Positions 1-9,678 are shown, counted from the stretch's first letter. The stretch: 64,000 bases of DNA from DATJGS01 sp035494735 (GCA_035494735.1 DATJGS010000023.1:62001-126000), one strand, 5' to 3'. Numbers and translations are program-made. Notes: generated from the letters alone by a model not told the origin.

Positions 1-267
1 GGTCAACGGACGGCGAGCGGCGGCCGCTATCATCCCGATCGCCTGACGGCGGCCCACCCGACGCTGCCGTTCGGCTCACGAGTGCGCGTGACGAACCTCG
101 ACAACGGCCGCAGCGTGATCGTGACCATCAACGACCGCGGGCCGTTCCGTAAGGGGCGGATCATCGACGTGTCGAAGCGCGCCGCGCGGCGTCTCGGATT
201 CGTTCGGCAGGGCACGGCGCGCGTGCGCGTCGAGCCGCTGAGCGAAGCCGCGGACGCCCGCCGCTAG
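1..267 (+). CDS. rlpA: RlpA-like double-psi beta-barrel protein (5' end cut off)
   Basis: The frame is open from base 1, so the start and any signal peptide lie outside the window. The visible 88 residues carry the RlpA double-psi beta-barrel signature: TASGGRY near the edge, then LTAAHPTLPFGSRVRVTN, then a DRGPF block and an IDVSKRAA block. RlpA proteins are outer-membrane lipoproteins or periplasmic lytic transglycosylases acting on peptidoglycan lacking stem peptides at the septum. The reading frame stops soon after the barrel, so this copy has no C-terminal SPOR domain. Only the C-terminal part is seen, so lipoprotein status cannot be judged. Confidence 0.85.
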   Translation, partial: GQRTASGGRYHPDRLTAAHPTLPFGSRVRVTNLDNGRSVIVTINDRGPFRKGRIIDVSKRAARRLGFVRQGTARVRVEPLSEAADARR

Positions 268-458
268 TCCTCTCCTCGTCGCTCGGATGCCGGCGGTCAG
301 CGCAGCCGGATGACGCGCGCTGTCAGCGCTGCGTGCGCCCGGCGCTCGACTCGCGGACCCCGCGCCTCGCCGTACGAACGCGAGACGCCGGCCCGGCACA
401 GAGCGGTGCTAGTCTCGCGCGCGTTCCCGTCGCAAACCGTCGATTTCGGGGAGGCCGC

Positions 459-1013
459 ATGCAAGTGTCGGAAGCGCAGGGGGAGGTCCGCGCCGTGTAC
501 CTGAACGGCGCGGTCGGACAACTCGTCTCAGCCGCGATCTGGCTGGCATCGGCCACATTGGGGAGCGCGGTGTCGATCCGGGCGGCTGTCCTGGCGCTCG
601 TCTTCGGCGGGATGCTGATCTTCCCGATCACGCAGCTCGTGCTGCGTGCACGCGGGCGCCGATACGAACTCGCGGCGGCGAATCCCCTTCGCCATCTGGC
701 CATGCAGATCGCGTTCACGGTTCCGATGACGCTGCTCGTGGCCGGCGCGGCGGCGTTGCGCAACGTGGCGTGGTTCTATCCCGCGTGCGCCGTGATCGTC
801 GGCGCCCACTACCTGCCGTTCGTGTTCCTGTACGGCATGTGGCAGTACGCGCTGTTGAGCGGCCTACTCGTGACCGGCGGCATCGCGTACGCGTTCCTGC
901 TGCCGCACGCGTTCGCGCCCGCCGGATGGTTCACGGGCGCCGTGCTCGCTCTCTACGGCGCGTGGATGACGCTGCTGCCGGGATCTCGACGTAGTGAGCC
1001 CCGCACTTCGTAG
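459..1013 (+). CDS. Six-helix integral membrane protein (DUF7010-like)
   Basis: A 184-residue protein with about six hydrophobic segments separated by short loops (near residues 12-30, 36-56, 77-98, 102-122, 127-148 and 153-170). I chose the ATG at 459 because a GGGGAG sequence lies just upstream and the protein then begins MQVSEAQGEVRAVYL, which resembles the start of a family of uncharacterised membrane proteins I recall as DUF7010. An in-frame start at 333 would add 42 low-complexity residues. No catalytic motif is visible. The function is unknown. The family name is from memory and should be treated as tentative. Confidence 0.7.
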   Translation: MQVSEAQGEVRAVYLNGAVGQLVSAAIWLASATLGSAVSIRAAVLALVFGGMLIFPITQLVLRARGRRYELAAANPLRHLAMQIAFTVPMTLLVAGAAALRNVAWFYPACAVIVGAHYLPFVFLYGMWQYALLSGLLVTGGIAYAFLLPHAFAPAGWFTGAVLALYGAWMTLLPGSRRSEPRTS

Positions 1014-1106
1014 AGGAACACGGTCTCGCGGCGGGCCACTCCATCGAGGTTGTCAGGGCTGACGAAGCGCCGATCGTGCAGGCGCTCCGTCAGCGCGAGT
1101 TCGTGC

Positions 1107-1532
1107 TCAGGACTCGAGGCCCAGCCCCTCGTCCTTCCAACCCTCGATGCCGCCGATCATCTTCTTCACCGGCCGGCCGAGACGGGCCAAGCGCAGCGCG
1201 GCGCGGTCGGCGCCGTTGCAGTGCGGACCACTGCAGTAGACGACGAATACGGTCTCCGGGGGATAGGTCGCGACGTTGCGCTCGATGATCCGCGCGTGTG
1301 GCAGGTTGACGGCGCCCGGCACGTGGCCCGCCGCGTACAGGTTCGGTCCGCGCACGTCGAGCACCACGAAGCCGGGTTCCTTGCCGTGGATCGCGTGGTT
1401 CACGTCCCAGCAATCGGACTCGTACGCGAGCAGCGCCTCGAAGTGGCGGGCTGCGTCTTCCGACGGCGCGGCGCGGCCGATGGTGACGGACGCGCCGGCC
1501 TCCGTGGTGGTCGCTTGGTTGAGTTCAGGCAT
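1107..1532 (-). CDS. Rhodanese-like sulfurtransferase
   Basis: A 141-residue single-domain rhodanese. Visible elements are the LDVRGPNLYAAGHVPGA block (residues 58-74), the active-site loop YCSGPHCNGAD with the catalytic Cys at residue 100, and the terminal GGIEGW motif (residues 127-132). Rhodaneses pass sulfane sulfur through a persulfide on that cysteine. The start is supported by GGAGGAG at 1536-1542 on the minus strand. It is divergent from the FtrA-like regulator at 1648, with a 115 bp shared upstream region, so it is a candidate target of that regulator. This pairing is an inference from position. Confidence 0.88.
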   Translation of the reverse strand: MPELNQATTTEAGASVTIGRAAPSEDAARHFEALLAYESDCWDVNHAIHGKEPGFVVLDVRGPNLYAAGHVPGAVNLPHARIIERNVATYPPETVFVVYCSGPHCNGADRAALRLARLGRPVKKMIGGIEGWKDEGLGLES

Positions 1533-1647
1533 CGTCTCCTCCAGAGAATCGAGCGGCGCCCGACGCGCCGTTCGCTATGGAACAGGATCGGCCGGGCGGC
1601 ACAATTTCGCGATAGGCAGAAACGACATTGTTCGATAAGATTCCGTC
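1533..1647. promoter_or_regulatory. Divergent promoter region with a small inverted repeat
   Basis: This 115 bp region separates the divergent rhodanese and FtrA-like genes. It contains CGGCGC at 1554-1559 and its reverse complement GCGCCG at 1565-1570, separated by 5 bases. That makes it a possible operator, though the half sites are short and GC-rich. The segment near 1594-1640 is unusually AT-rich for the window, as expected of a promoter. Confidence 0.35.
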
Positions 1648-2679
1648 ATGCCCGTCCGAGTCTCTGTTCGCCCGCGTCGCCGCCGTACACCCCACCGCGT
1701 CGTCGCCGTCGCCTACGACCGTGTCGCGCTGTTCGAGCTGGCCATCGCCATCGAGGTGTTCGGGCTGCCACGCCCCGAGCTGAACGTACCGTGGTACGAG
1801 TTCGCGGTGTGCTCGCTGGACGCGGGGCCGCTGCGCGCGACCGGCGCGATCCACGTGCGGCCGGACCGCGGCCTCGGCGCGCTCGAGCGCGCGGACACGA
1901 TCATCGTGCCCGGCTGGCGCGATCCCGCCGAGACGCCGCCGAAACGCCTCACGAACGCGCTGCGCAAGGCGCACCGGCGCGGCGCGCGCGTCGTTTCCAT
2001 CTGCTCAGGCGTGTTCGTGCTCGCCGCGGCCGGCCTGCTGGACGGCAAGCGCGCCACCACGCACTGGCGCTACACCGAGCGTTTGCGCGCACGCTACCCG
2101 TCGATCCGCGTCGAGCCGGACGTGTTGTACGTCCACGAGGGGCGCGTGTTCACGTCGGCCGGCAGCGCGGCCGGGATTGATCTCTGCCTGCATCTCGTGC
2201 GGCTCGACTACGGCGCCGAGATCGCGAATCAGGTCGCGCGCCGCCTCGTGGTCTCACCGCACCGTGACGGCGGACAGGCGCAGTTCATCGCGAGCCCGGT
2301 GCCGGCCGAACCCGGACTCGGCCTGGCCCCGGCCATCGACTGGGCGCTCGCGCACCTCGATCGGCCGATCGGCGTGGAGGACCTGGCCAAGGCCGCGGCC
2401 ATGTCGCAGCGCACTCTGGTGCGACGCTTCCGCGCCGAGCTCGCGAGTACGCCGCATCGCTGGCTGATCCGCCAGCGCGTGCTCGCGGCGCAGCGCCAGC
2501 TGGAGAACGGCGGGCACAGCATCGAGGACGTGGCCACGGCCGTGGGCTTCGGCACCGCGCAGACGCTGCGGCTGCATTTCCGGCGGATTCTCAGCACGTC
2601 GCCCACGGTGTACCGACGGCGGTTCGACACGCGGACGAGGCGGGTCGGCCGGGGGGAGAGGCGGCAGGCCGCGGGCTAG
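1648..2679 (+). CDS. GlxA/FtrA-type AraC-family transcriptional regulator
   Basis: A 343-residue regulator with two domains. Residues about 16-185 form a DJ-1/PfpI (GATase1-like) domain with the nucleophile-elbow motif SICSGVFVLAAAGLL (Cys119). Residues about 225-330 form an AraC-type double helix-turn-helix, including MSQRTLVRRF and the second-helix region VATAVGFGTAQTLRLHFRR. In this family the DJ-1 domain is thought to sense a ligand rather than catalyse a reaction. It lies divergent to the rhodanese gene, which it may control. The first 15 residues are arginine-rich and may be untranslated if a later start is used. Confidence 0.88.
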   Translation: MPVRVSVRPRRRRTPHRVVAVAYDRVALFELAIAIEVFGLPRPELNVPWYEFAVCSLDAGPLRATGAIHVRPDRGLGALERADTIIVPGWRDPAETPPKRLTNALRKAHRRGARVVSICSGVFVLAAAGLLDGKRATTHWRYTERLRARYPSIRVEPDVLYVHEGRVFTSAGSAAGIDLCLHLVRLDYGAEIANQVARRLVVSPHRDGGQAQFIASPVPAEPGLGLAPAIDWALAHLDRPIGVEDLAKAAAMSQRTLVRRFRAELASTPHRWLIRQRVLAAQRQLENGGHSIEDVATAVGFGTAQTLRLHFRRILSTSPTVYRRRFDTRTRRVGRGERRQAAG

Positions 2680-2724
2680 TCCGTCGAGGCCGGCCCGCGG
2701 TCCGGTCGGGCCGCGAACTTGCGC

Positions 2725-2753
2725 TGGCACGCGCCCACGGCCGGCCCTAGACT
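2725..2753 (+). promoter_or_regulatory. Possible sigma70-type promoter for the Cys-rich secreted protein
   Basis: TGGCAC at 2725-2730 and TAGACT at 2748-2753 are separated by 17 bases and lie about 120 bp upstream of the start at 2875. The -10 element resembles TAGACT or TACACT elements at other starts in this window. The -35 match is weak. Confidence 0.3.
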
Positions 2754-2874
2754 GCGCGCTCGCTTCGCAGAGCTTCGGACTTCTCTTTCCGTGGATTCTG
2801 TCGCGCGCTTCCTCCCATGGTTCGCGAACGCCATCGCGCGCGAGTGCCCGCCGCCCACGGATGAGCAGACCACG

Positions 2875-3462
2875 ATGGATCGGAGAGCCGCCGTGAGACG
2901 ATTCACGCTGACATTCGTGCTGCTGGCCATGATGTTCGTGATGCGATCCGCCTCCGCGACTCCTCAACACTTGGACGGCGACCACATCATGAGGGCCGCG
3001 GTGACCACGCTGCTCGCGCCGGCCGAGTGGGACGGCGTGTGGACGACGCTGGACTCGACGTACACCTGCGCGGGCGCGTTCCAGAGCACGAGCGCGGGCT
3101 CGGACACGATCTGCGGCGGCAAGGACTACACGCCGGGTGGATCGGGCTCGCCGTTCACGATCGACTGCACCGGAACCGCGGACGCGACGACGATCGACAT
3201 GACGTGCACCGGCTCGGGCGACCTCTTCACGGACTGCACGGAGACGTTCACGATGACGGTCCACGGCACGCGCACCGGTGACACGTATCACCTCGTGAGC
3301 ACGATCGACGCGACGTTCTCCGGGACCGCGTGCAGCTTCTTCCCTCCGTCGTGCACGCAGGTCGACAGCTGGGGCACGCGCACGGGTCCGGCGCCGATCG
3401 GCTACTGCAGCACGCCGACACGGGCGGCTTCGTGGGGGCGCCTGAAGACGATCTATCGCTGA
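2875..3462 (+). CDS. Cys-rich secreted protein with C-terminal SWGRLKTIYR tail
   Basis: I place the start at the ATG at 2875, which gives a 195-residue protein with a clear signal peptide (charged RRAAVRRF, hydrophobic core, cleavage near SASA at residues 26-29). The mature part is rich in Thr, Ser, Gly and Asp. It has eight cysteines spread through short repeating patterns such as DCTGT, TCTGS and DCTET, which suggests a small disulfide-stabilised beta-rich extracellular domain. It ends SWGRLKTIYR. The protein at 19139-19882 ends TWGRLKQLYR although the two are otherwise unrelated, so the tail may be an export or attachment signal. I recognise no enzymatic motif. An upstream in-frame start at 2719 would bury the signal peptide and is unlikely. 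Confidence 0.75.
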   Translation: MDRRAAVRRFTLTFVLLAMMFVMRSASATPQHLDGDHIMRAAVTTLLAPAEWDGVWTTLDSTYTCAGAFQSTSAGSDTICGGKDYTPGGSGSPFTIDCTGTADATTIDMTCTGSGDLFTDCTETFTMTVHGTRTGDTYHLVSTIDATFSGTACSFFPPSCTQVDSWGTRTGPAPIGYCSTPTRAASWGRLKTIYR

Positions 3463-3525
3463 GGCGGATGTAAGGCGAAACACCACATCGCCACGCAACG
3501 TATCGTGTGGGCACCGGGAGCCAGC

Positions 3526-4743
3526 ATGGATCATTCTCAGTCATTGGTTAGGCGTAATGCCCTGCGCACCAGCACTGGATTCAGGCTCGTTCGGAGCGTT
3601 GCTGTAGGCTCCACAACGTTTCTGATCATGTGTCTCAGCGGAGGTTGTGATAGCTCGCATCTCCCACACGTAGATGTCAGAGCCAGATACAAGCTAATAG
3701 CGTCGGGGACCTCCACTACATACGCCGTGCAGCCCAATGGGACGATTGTTTGCTGGGGCGACAATACTAAGGGCCAATACGGAGATGGCACGACGGTCCT
3801 GATTGACAAGCAACGCCTGGACGGCGGATTTGTGGACACCATTTTCACTGCTGTCGATGTCGCCGGAGCCGACGGTTACGCATGCGCAGTGACGTCGGAT
3901 GGCACGCTCTGGACTTGGGGTACCGGTCCACTAGGCACGGGTGATTCGCAGTCTCTGACGCCTAGCTCCGTGAGCTGGATTTCAGCGAGAACGGAACTCG
4001 CCTCCACCGTCGTTAAGGTCGCCGCAGGACATACTCACGCATGTGCCATTACTTCTCGTGGCGCTGTGAAGTGCTGGGGCGCGGGGGGCGATGGTGAGCT
4101 AGGAAATGGATCATCTCAGACGTCCGACACGCCCGTGTTCGTCAACGGCATCGGTACAGCCAAAGCCGTAGCTGTCGGAGATGGTCATAGCTGCGCGCTC
4201 CTACAGGACGGCTCTGTCATGTGTTGGGGGCGAAATCTAAATGGTCAGCTGGGGAACGGGACGACCGCGACTTCATTGGTGCCAGTAGTGGTGCCTGGAA
4301 TCCACGCAAGAGCGATTGCCGCAGGGTGGAATCATACGTGCGTAATCCTGGAGGACGGCACAGTGGAGTGCTGGGGCGACGGGGACCAGGGGCAGGTCGG
4401 CAATGGACACAATGCCGTCGCCAACCCAATTCCCGTGCCAGTGCCCGGACTGGCCAACGCCGTGGCGGTGGCTGCAGGCTTTGGTCACACGTGCGCTGTG
4501 CTGGCGGACGGCACGGTTTGGTGTTGGGGTGAAAACTCTCATGGCCAGCTGGGCAACGGGACTATGGTTCGTAGCTTGCAGCCCGTGAAGGTGGATGGGA
4601 TCACGAATGCCGTGTCTGTTACGGCAGGATTCAATCACACTTGTGTCCTGTTGAGCGATGGCTCGATGAAGTGTTGGGGGGACGACGCGTCTGGCGAACT
4701 CACGGATGGAACACAAAAGGATTCCGCCGTACCGGTGCCGTAG
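3526..4743 (+). CDS. RCC1-repeat (seven-blade propeller) exported protein
   Basis: A 405-residue protein starting at the ATG at 3526. An N-terminal hydrophobic stretch ends in CLSGGC, a possible but non-ideal lipobox. The rest is seven RCC1-type repeats following H-[TS]-C-A-[VIL]-x(2)-DG-[ST]-[VIM]-x-CWG-x(5)-GQLGNGT. Two cysteines per repeat occur in most blades, as in secreted bacterial RCC1 proteins where they pair within a blade. Seven repeats would complete a beta-propeller, a binding scaffold with no catalytic activity of its own. Codon use is visibly lower in GC than the neighbours (many codons ending in T or A), which suggests recent acquisition. Its 3' end overlaps the convergent hydrolase gene by 44 bp. 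Confidence 0.85.
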   Translation: MDHSQSLVRRNALRTSTGFRLVRSVAVGSTTFLIMCLSGGCDSSHLPHVDVRARYKLIASGTSTTYAVQPNGTIVCWGDNTKGQYGDGTTVLIDKQRLDGGFVDTIFTAVDVAGADGYACAVTSDGTLWTWGTGPLGTGDSQSLTPSSVSWISARTELASTVVKVAAGHTHACAITSRGAVKCWGAGGDGELGNGSSQTSDTPVFVNGIGTAKAVAVGDGHSCALLQDGSVMCWGRNLNGQLGNGTTATSLVPVVVPGIHARAIAAGWNHTCVILEDGTVECWGDGDQGQVGNGHNAVANPIPVPVPGLANAVAVAAGFGHTCAVLADGTVWCWGENSHGQLGNGTMVRSLQPVKVDGITNAVSVTAGFNHTCVLLSDGSMKCWGDDASGELTDGTQKDSAVPVP

Positions 4744-5716
4744 ACCCGCAGGGCGCGAGGTAGCGCAATAGCACCGGGTACGTCGCGGCCGGATTCCCGC
4801 CGACCTGCTCGGGGTCGACGACGTCGTGGCTGAGATGGAGAGCGGCGGGGAATTCATACGTCTCGACCGCGCCGGGCGAGTTCCTGCTCCACGCGCGCGC
4901 CAGTGCCGCGGTCGCGCTGTTGTCGACCGCCGGGTCGTTGCCGACCGTGAGGACGACGAGCGAGCGCGCGGCCGGCGCCCGGTGTGCCGCGGCGGCGCGC
5001 ACGGCGCCCCCCAGCAGCATGCACGCCGCCACCGAGCGCGTCGCGAAGCGTGGATACACGTGGCGCGGCCCGGCCAGGTTCTGCTTGCGTTTGTCGTCCC
5101 ACCACACGAACGCGTTCGGCAGCACGCCGGCGAGGCGCGCCAGCGCCGCGGTACGCGCAGGTCCCGGTGCGCCGGACCAGCCGAACATCGGCACGATGAC
5201 GACCGCGCGGTCGACGTCGCGACGTTCCTGGCCGGCCCACGCCGCCATGACGCCGCCGATCGACAGCCCCGCCACGGTCACGCGGTCGCCGAGGCCATGG
5301 GCGGCGTCCAGCGCGCGATCGGTGAACGCGCACAACTCGCCCGCGTCCATTCGCGCGAGTTCCTCCGTCATGTGGTCCGCGAAGCCGTGATGCGGGAGGC
5401 GCGGCACGAGCACGTTCGCGCCGCACGCGTACGCGATACGGGCGATCGAGTCCCACTGCGCTGGGCAGTTCGTGAGACCGTGAAACAGCACGACGACGCG
5501 GGCTGTGCGCACCCCGTGGCTCAGCAGTTCGGTCCGGCACTCGGGCGCGATCGCCGGGGTGTCGAGAGCGCGCAGCGAGTCGACGAGCCGCAACGCCTCG
5601 CCGAACGTCGCGACCGGACGTGGATGCGACTCGAGGCCGCCCGGCGCCAGCGGACGCAGGAGCCACACCGCGCCGAGGGCGAGCGACAGGAGGACGGCCA
5701 GCATCAGGCGCTTCAT
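4700..5716 (-). CDS. Membrane-anchored or secreted alpha/beta hydrolase
   Basis: A 338-residue protein starting at the ATG at 5716. Residues 1-20 form a signal peptide or anchor. The fold is shown by VVLFHGLTNCPAQW (oxyanion region, residues 75-88), the nucleophile elbow GLSIGG with Ser152, a late Asp in VGNDPAVDN and the His in ALHLSHDVV near the C-terminus. These match serine hydrolases of the alpha/beta fold (esterase, lipase or thioesterase). The substrate cannot be read from sequence. The last 15 codons overlap the convergent RCC1 gene. The 5' leader contains a run of 8 G on the coding strand (5763-5770) about 50 bp upstream of the ATG. Confidence 0.8.
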   Translation of the reverse strand: MKRLMLAVLLSLALGAVWLLRPLAPGGLESHPRPVATFGEALRLVDSLRALDTPAIAPECRTELLSHGVRTARVVVLFHGLTNCPAQWDSIARIAYACGANVLVPRLPHHGFADHMTEELARMDAGELCAFTDRALDAAHGLGDRVTVAGLSIGGVMAAWAGQERRDVDRAVVIVPMFGWSGAPGPARTAALARLAGVLPNAFVWWDDKRKQNLAGPRHVYPRFATRSVAACMLLGGAVRAAAAHRAPAARSLVVLTVGNDPAVDNSATAALARAWSRNSPGAVETYEFPAALHLSHDVVDPEQVGGNPAATYPVLLRYLAPCGSTAPVRRNPFVFHP

Positions 5717-5897
5717 GCCGGGAGAACGTAGCGCATCGCGGGCCTGCCGTGGCCAGAGGATGCCCCCCCCGTCCCCCCGCGCCCGTCCGCCCATCCCGGC
5801 CGTCCGGTAACCTTTCCTCCGCCTCGGGCGTACTCTGCCCCGGCGTGGAATGGGCAATCGATAAGCTGGACCCCCTCATTGTGGAGATCGCCGAACG

Positions 5898-7166
5898 ATG
5901 AAACGCAGGTTCATCTGGGCAGGCGTGGCGCTCGCGGTCGTAGTGGGCGCCGTATTCGTCATCGCGGCCAGGGGCCGTGACAGCAAGGCGCTCGAGGTCC
6001 AGACCGGCAAGGTCAGCCGGCAGGCGATCGTCCAAAAGGTCAACGCCACCGGCAAGATCCAGCCGAAGACCCAGATCAAGATCAGCGCGGACGTGAGCGC
6101 GAAGATCAAGAAGCTCGGCGTCGTCGAGGGGCAGTGGGTCGAGAAGGGCGCGTTCCTGGTCGGCCTGGATCGCGAGCGCTACCTCGCGGCCGTCGAGAGC
6201 GCCGAGGCGAACGTGCGCTCGGCGCAGGCCAACGCCACGCTCGTGAGCCAGAACGAGGAGCGGGCGAAAAAGGAATACGAGCGCTCGAAGGAGCTGCTCG
6301 CGCGGCAATTGGAGTCGCAGTCGGACTTCGACGCCAAGCAGACGGCCTGGCAGGTCGACGAAGCCAGCCACAAGGCGGCCAACGAGCAGGTGGAGCAGGC
6401 CCGCGCCACACTCAAGCAGGCGCGCGACGACCTCTCGAAGACCACGATCTACGCACCGATGTCGGGCACGGTGTGCGCGCTGAACAAGGAGGAGGGCGAG
6501 ATCGCGCTCGGCTCCCAGTTCCAGGCGGACGTCATCATGGTGGTCGCCGACCTCTCGGAGATGGAAGCCCAGGTCAACGTCGACGAGAACGACATCGTCT
6601 CCATTCATCCGGGCGAGGACGCGGAAATCCAGACCGACGCACTGCTCGCGCAGCCGCTCAAGGGCAAAGTGTCGGAGATCAGCAGCAGCGCGAACACCGC
6701 GGCTTCGGGCACGACCGATCAGAAGACCGAGTTCGAGATCAAGATCGGCATCACGAATCCGCCGAAGACGCTGCGCCCCGGCATGACGACCACGGCCGAC
6801 ATCGTCACGAACACGAATCCGCAGGCGCTGAGCGTGCCGATCCAGTGCGTCGCGCTGCGGACCGTCGATCAACTGGTGCGCAAGGGCGAGAAGCGCAAGG
6901 ACGCCGAGGCGCGCTTCAAGGCCGATCGCGACGGTTTCGTCGAGATCGTGTTCGTCATCGAGAACGGCAAGGCCGTGGCCCGGCAGGTCAAGACCGGCAT
7001 CCAGAGCGACGAGTTGATCGAGATCGTCGACGGGCTCAAGGAGGGCGAGGAGGTCGTCACGGGCAGCTACCGCGCCATCTCCAAGGATCTCGACAACGGC
7101 GCCGTCGTGAAGATCAACAACGAGAAGAAGCCCGAGAAGACCGACAAGGACGCGCGCGCCACGTGA
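5898..7166 (+). CDS. MacA/HlyD-type periplasmic adaptor subunit
   Basis: A 422-residue membrane fusion protein. It has an N-terminal membrane anchor (residues about 4-24), then a biotinyl-lipoyl half-motif (KINATGKIQPKT-like region, residues 45-60). A long alpha-hairpin rich in Glu, Lys and Gln follows (residues about 95-175). The second lipoyl half (TIYAPMSGTVCALNKEEGE), a beta-barrel and a C-terminal membrane-proximal domain complete it. Such adaptors bridge an inner-membrane transporter to an outer-membrane channel. It is followed 13 bp later by two FtsX/MacB-like permeases. The product is Lys-rich at its C-terminus. The transported substrate is unknown (antibiotic, peptide or lipid are all possible). 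Confidence 0.9.
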   Translation: MKRRFIWAGVALAVVVGAVFVIAARGRDSKALEVQTGKVSRQAIVQKVNATGKIQPKTQIKISADVSAKIKKLGVVEGQWVEKGAFLVGLDRERYLAAVESAEANVRSAQANATLVSQNEERAKKEYERSKELLARQLESQSDFDAKQTAWQVDEASHKAANEQVEQARATLKQARDDLSKTTIYAPMSGTVCALNKEEGEIALGSQFQADVIMVVADLSEMEAQVNVDENDIVSIHPGEDAEIQTDALLAQPLKGKVSEISSSANTAASGTTDQKTEFEIKIGITNPPKTLRPGMTTTADIVTNTNPQALSVPIQCVALRTVDQLVRKGEKRKDAEARFKADRDGFVEIVFVIENGKAVARQVKTGIQSDELIEIVDGLKEGEEVVTGSYRAISKDLDNGAVVKINNEKKPEKTDKDARAT

Positions 7167-7179
7167 GGAGCCCGGTCGG

Positions 7180-8418
<1,239 letters not shown>

Positions 8419-8430
8419 AGGAGACCCCGC

Positions 8431-9678
8431 GTGAATCCGCGTGACGTGCTGGCGATGTCGCTGGGCGCCATCCTCGCGAACAAGCTGCGCAGCGTGCTCA
8501 CGCTGGTCGGCATCGTCGCCGGCGTCGCCTCGATCATCGCCGTGATGACGGCGATCTCCCTGATCCAGGGCGCGATGGAAAAGGAAATGAGCGTGCTCGG
8601 CGCGCAGACATTCCAGGTCCAGAAATGGCCGGCCGGCGGCTTCACGTCGGACGCGGAGCGGCGGCGCGCGATGCGCCGCCCGCCGCTCACGCTGGCGAAC
8701 GCCGACGCGATCCGCGGCCAGGTGGCGTCCGTGGACCTCGTTGGCTCCGAGATCTGGGACTTCGGCTTCACCGTGCAGTATCGCGGCACGACGACGAACC
8801 CCAACGTCTCGATCTGTGGCGGCACGCCAGAGTACCCGCCCAACAACACGCACTACATCGGGCTCGGTCGCAACTTGTCGCCGCTGGACCTGCGCACGTC
8901 CGCCAAGGTCGTCGTGATCGGTTACGCGATCGCGAAGAAGCTGTTCCCGTTCGTGGACCCGATCGGGCGCGACGTGCTCGTCGACCATCGCAAGTACGAG
9001 GTCATCGGCGTTTTCGACGAGAAGAAGTCGGCGTTCGGCGGCAGCTTCGACAACTACGTGCTCATGCCGGTCACGACGTTCATCGGGGTCTACGGCCTGA
9101 CCGATCGGCAGGGCTTCGGGCGCTCGGTCAACATCACCGTGCGCGCGAAGACGCCGGAGCAGATGAACGACGCGATCGACCAGACCCGCCAGATCCTGCG
9201 CCGCCAGCGCGGCGTGAAGCCCGGCGAGCCGGACAACTTCGACTTCTACAACAGCGCGAGCCTGATCACGCAGTTCAACAAGATGAGCATGGGCGTGAAG
9301 CTGGCGGGCTTCATCATCGGCATCATCGCGCTTGTCGTCGCGGGCATCGGCATCATGAACATCATGCTCGTGGCGGTGACCGAGCGGACCCGCGAGATCG
9401 GCCTGCGCAAGGCCCTGGGCGCGCGCCGCGCCAGCATCCGCATGCAGTTCCTGCTCGAGGCGGTCGTGCTGTGCAACATCGGCGGCGTCGTCGGCGTGCT
9501 CGTGGGCTTCGCGCTCGGCAACATCGTCGCGCTGTTCACGAAGTTCCAGCCGCACGTGCCGCTCGAGTGGGGAGCCGTTGGGCTGCTGTTCTGCTCGGCC
9601 GTCGGCGTCGGGTTCGGCATGCTGCCCGCGGTCCGGGCGTCCAAGCTCGACCCGATCGAAGCCCTGCGCTACGAGTAG
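8431..9678 (+). CDS. MacB-like ABC transporter permease, second of a pair
   Basis: A 415-residue permease with the same architecture as its upstream neighbour: one N-terminal helix (residues about 20-43), a periplasmic core, and three C-terminal helices including GIGIMNIMLVAVTERTREIG. It also ends DPIEALRYE. A heterodimer with the upstream permease is likely. No ATP-binding subunit is encoded between the adaptor and this gene or directly after it; the next gene is convergent. AAGGAG just before the GTG start supports translation from 8431. Confidence 0.9.
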   Translation: MNPRDVLAMSLGAILANKLRSVLTLVGIVAGVASIIAVMTAISLIQGAMEKEMSVLGAQTFQVQKWPAGGFTSDAERRRAMRRPPLTLANADAIRGQVASVDLVGSEIWDFGFTVQYRGTTTNPNVSICGGTPEYPPNNTHYIGLGRNLSPLDLRTSAKVVVIGYAIAKKLFPFVDPIGRDVLVDHRKYEVIGVFDEKKSAFGGSFDNYVLMPVTTFIGVYGLTDRQGFGRSVNITVRAKTPEQMNDAIDQTRQILRRQRGVKPGEPDNFDFYNSASLITQFNKMSMGVKLAGFIIGIIALVVAGIGIMNIMLVAVTERTREIGLRKALGARRASIRMQFLLEAVVLCNIGGVVGVLVGFALGNIVALFTKFQPHVPLEWGAVGLLFCSAVGVGFGMLPAVRASKLDPIEALRYE

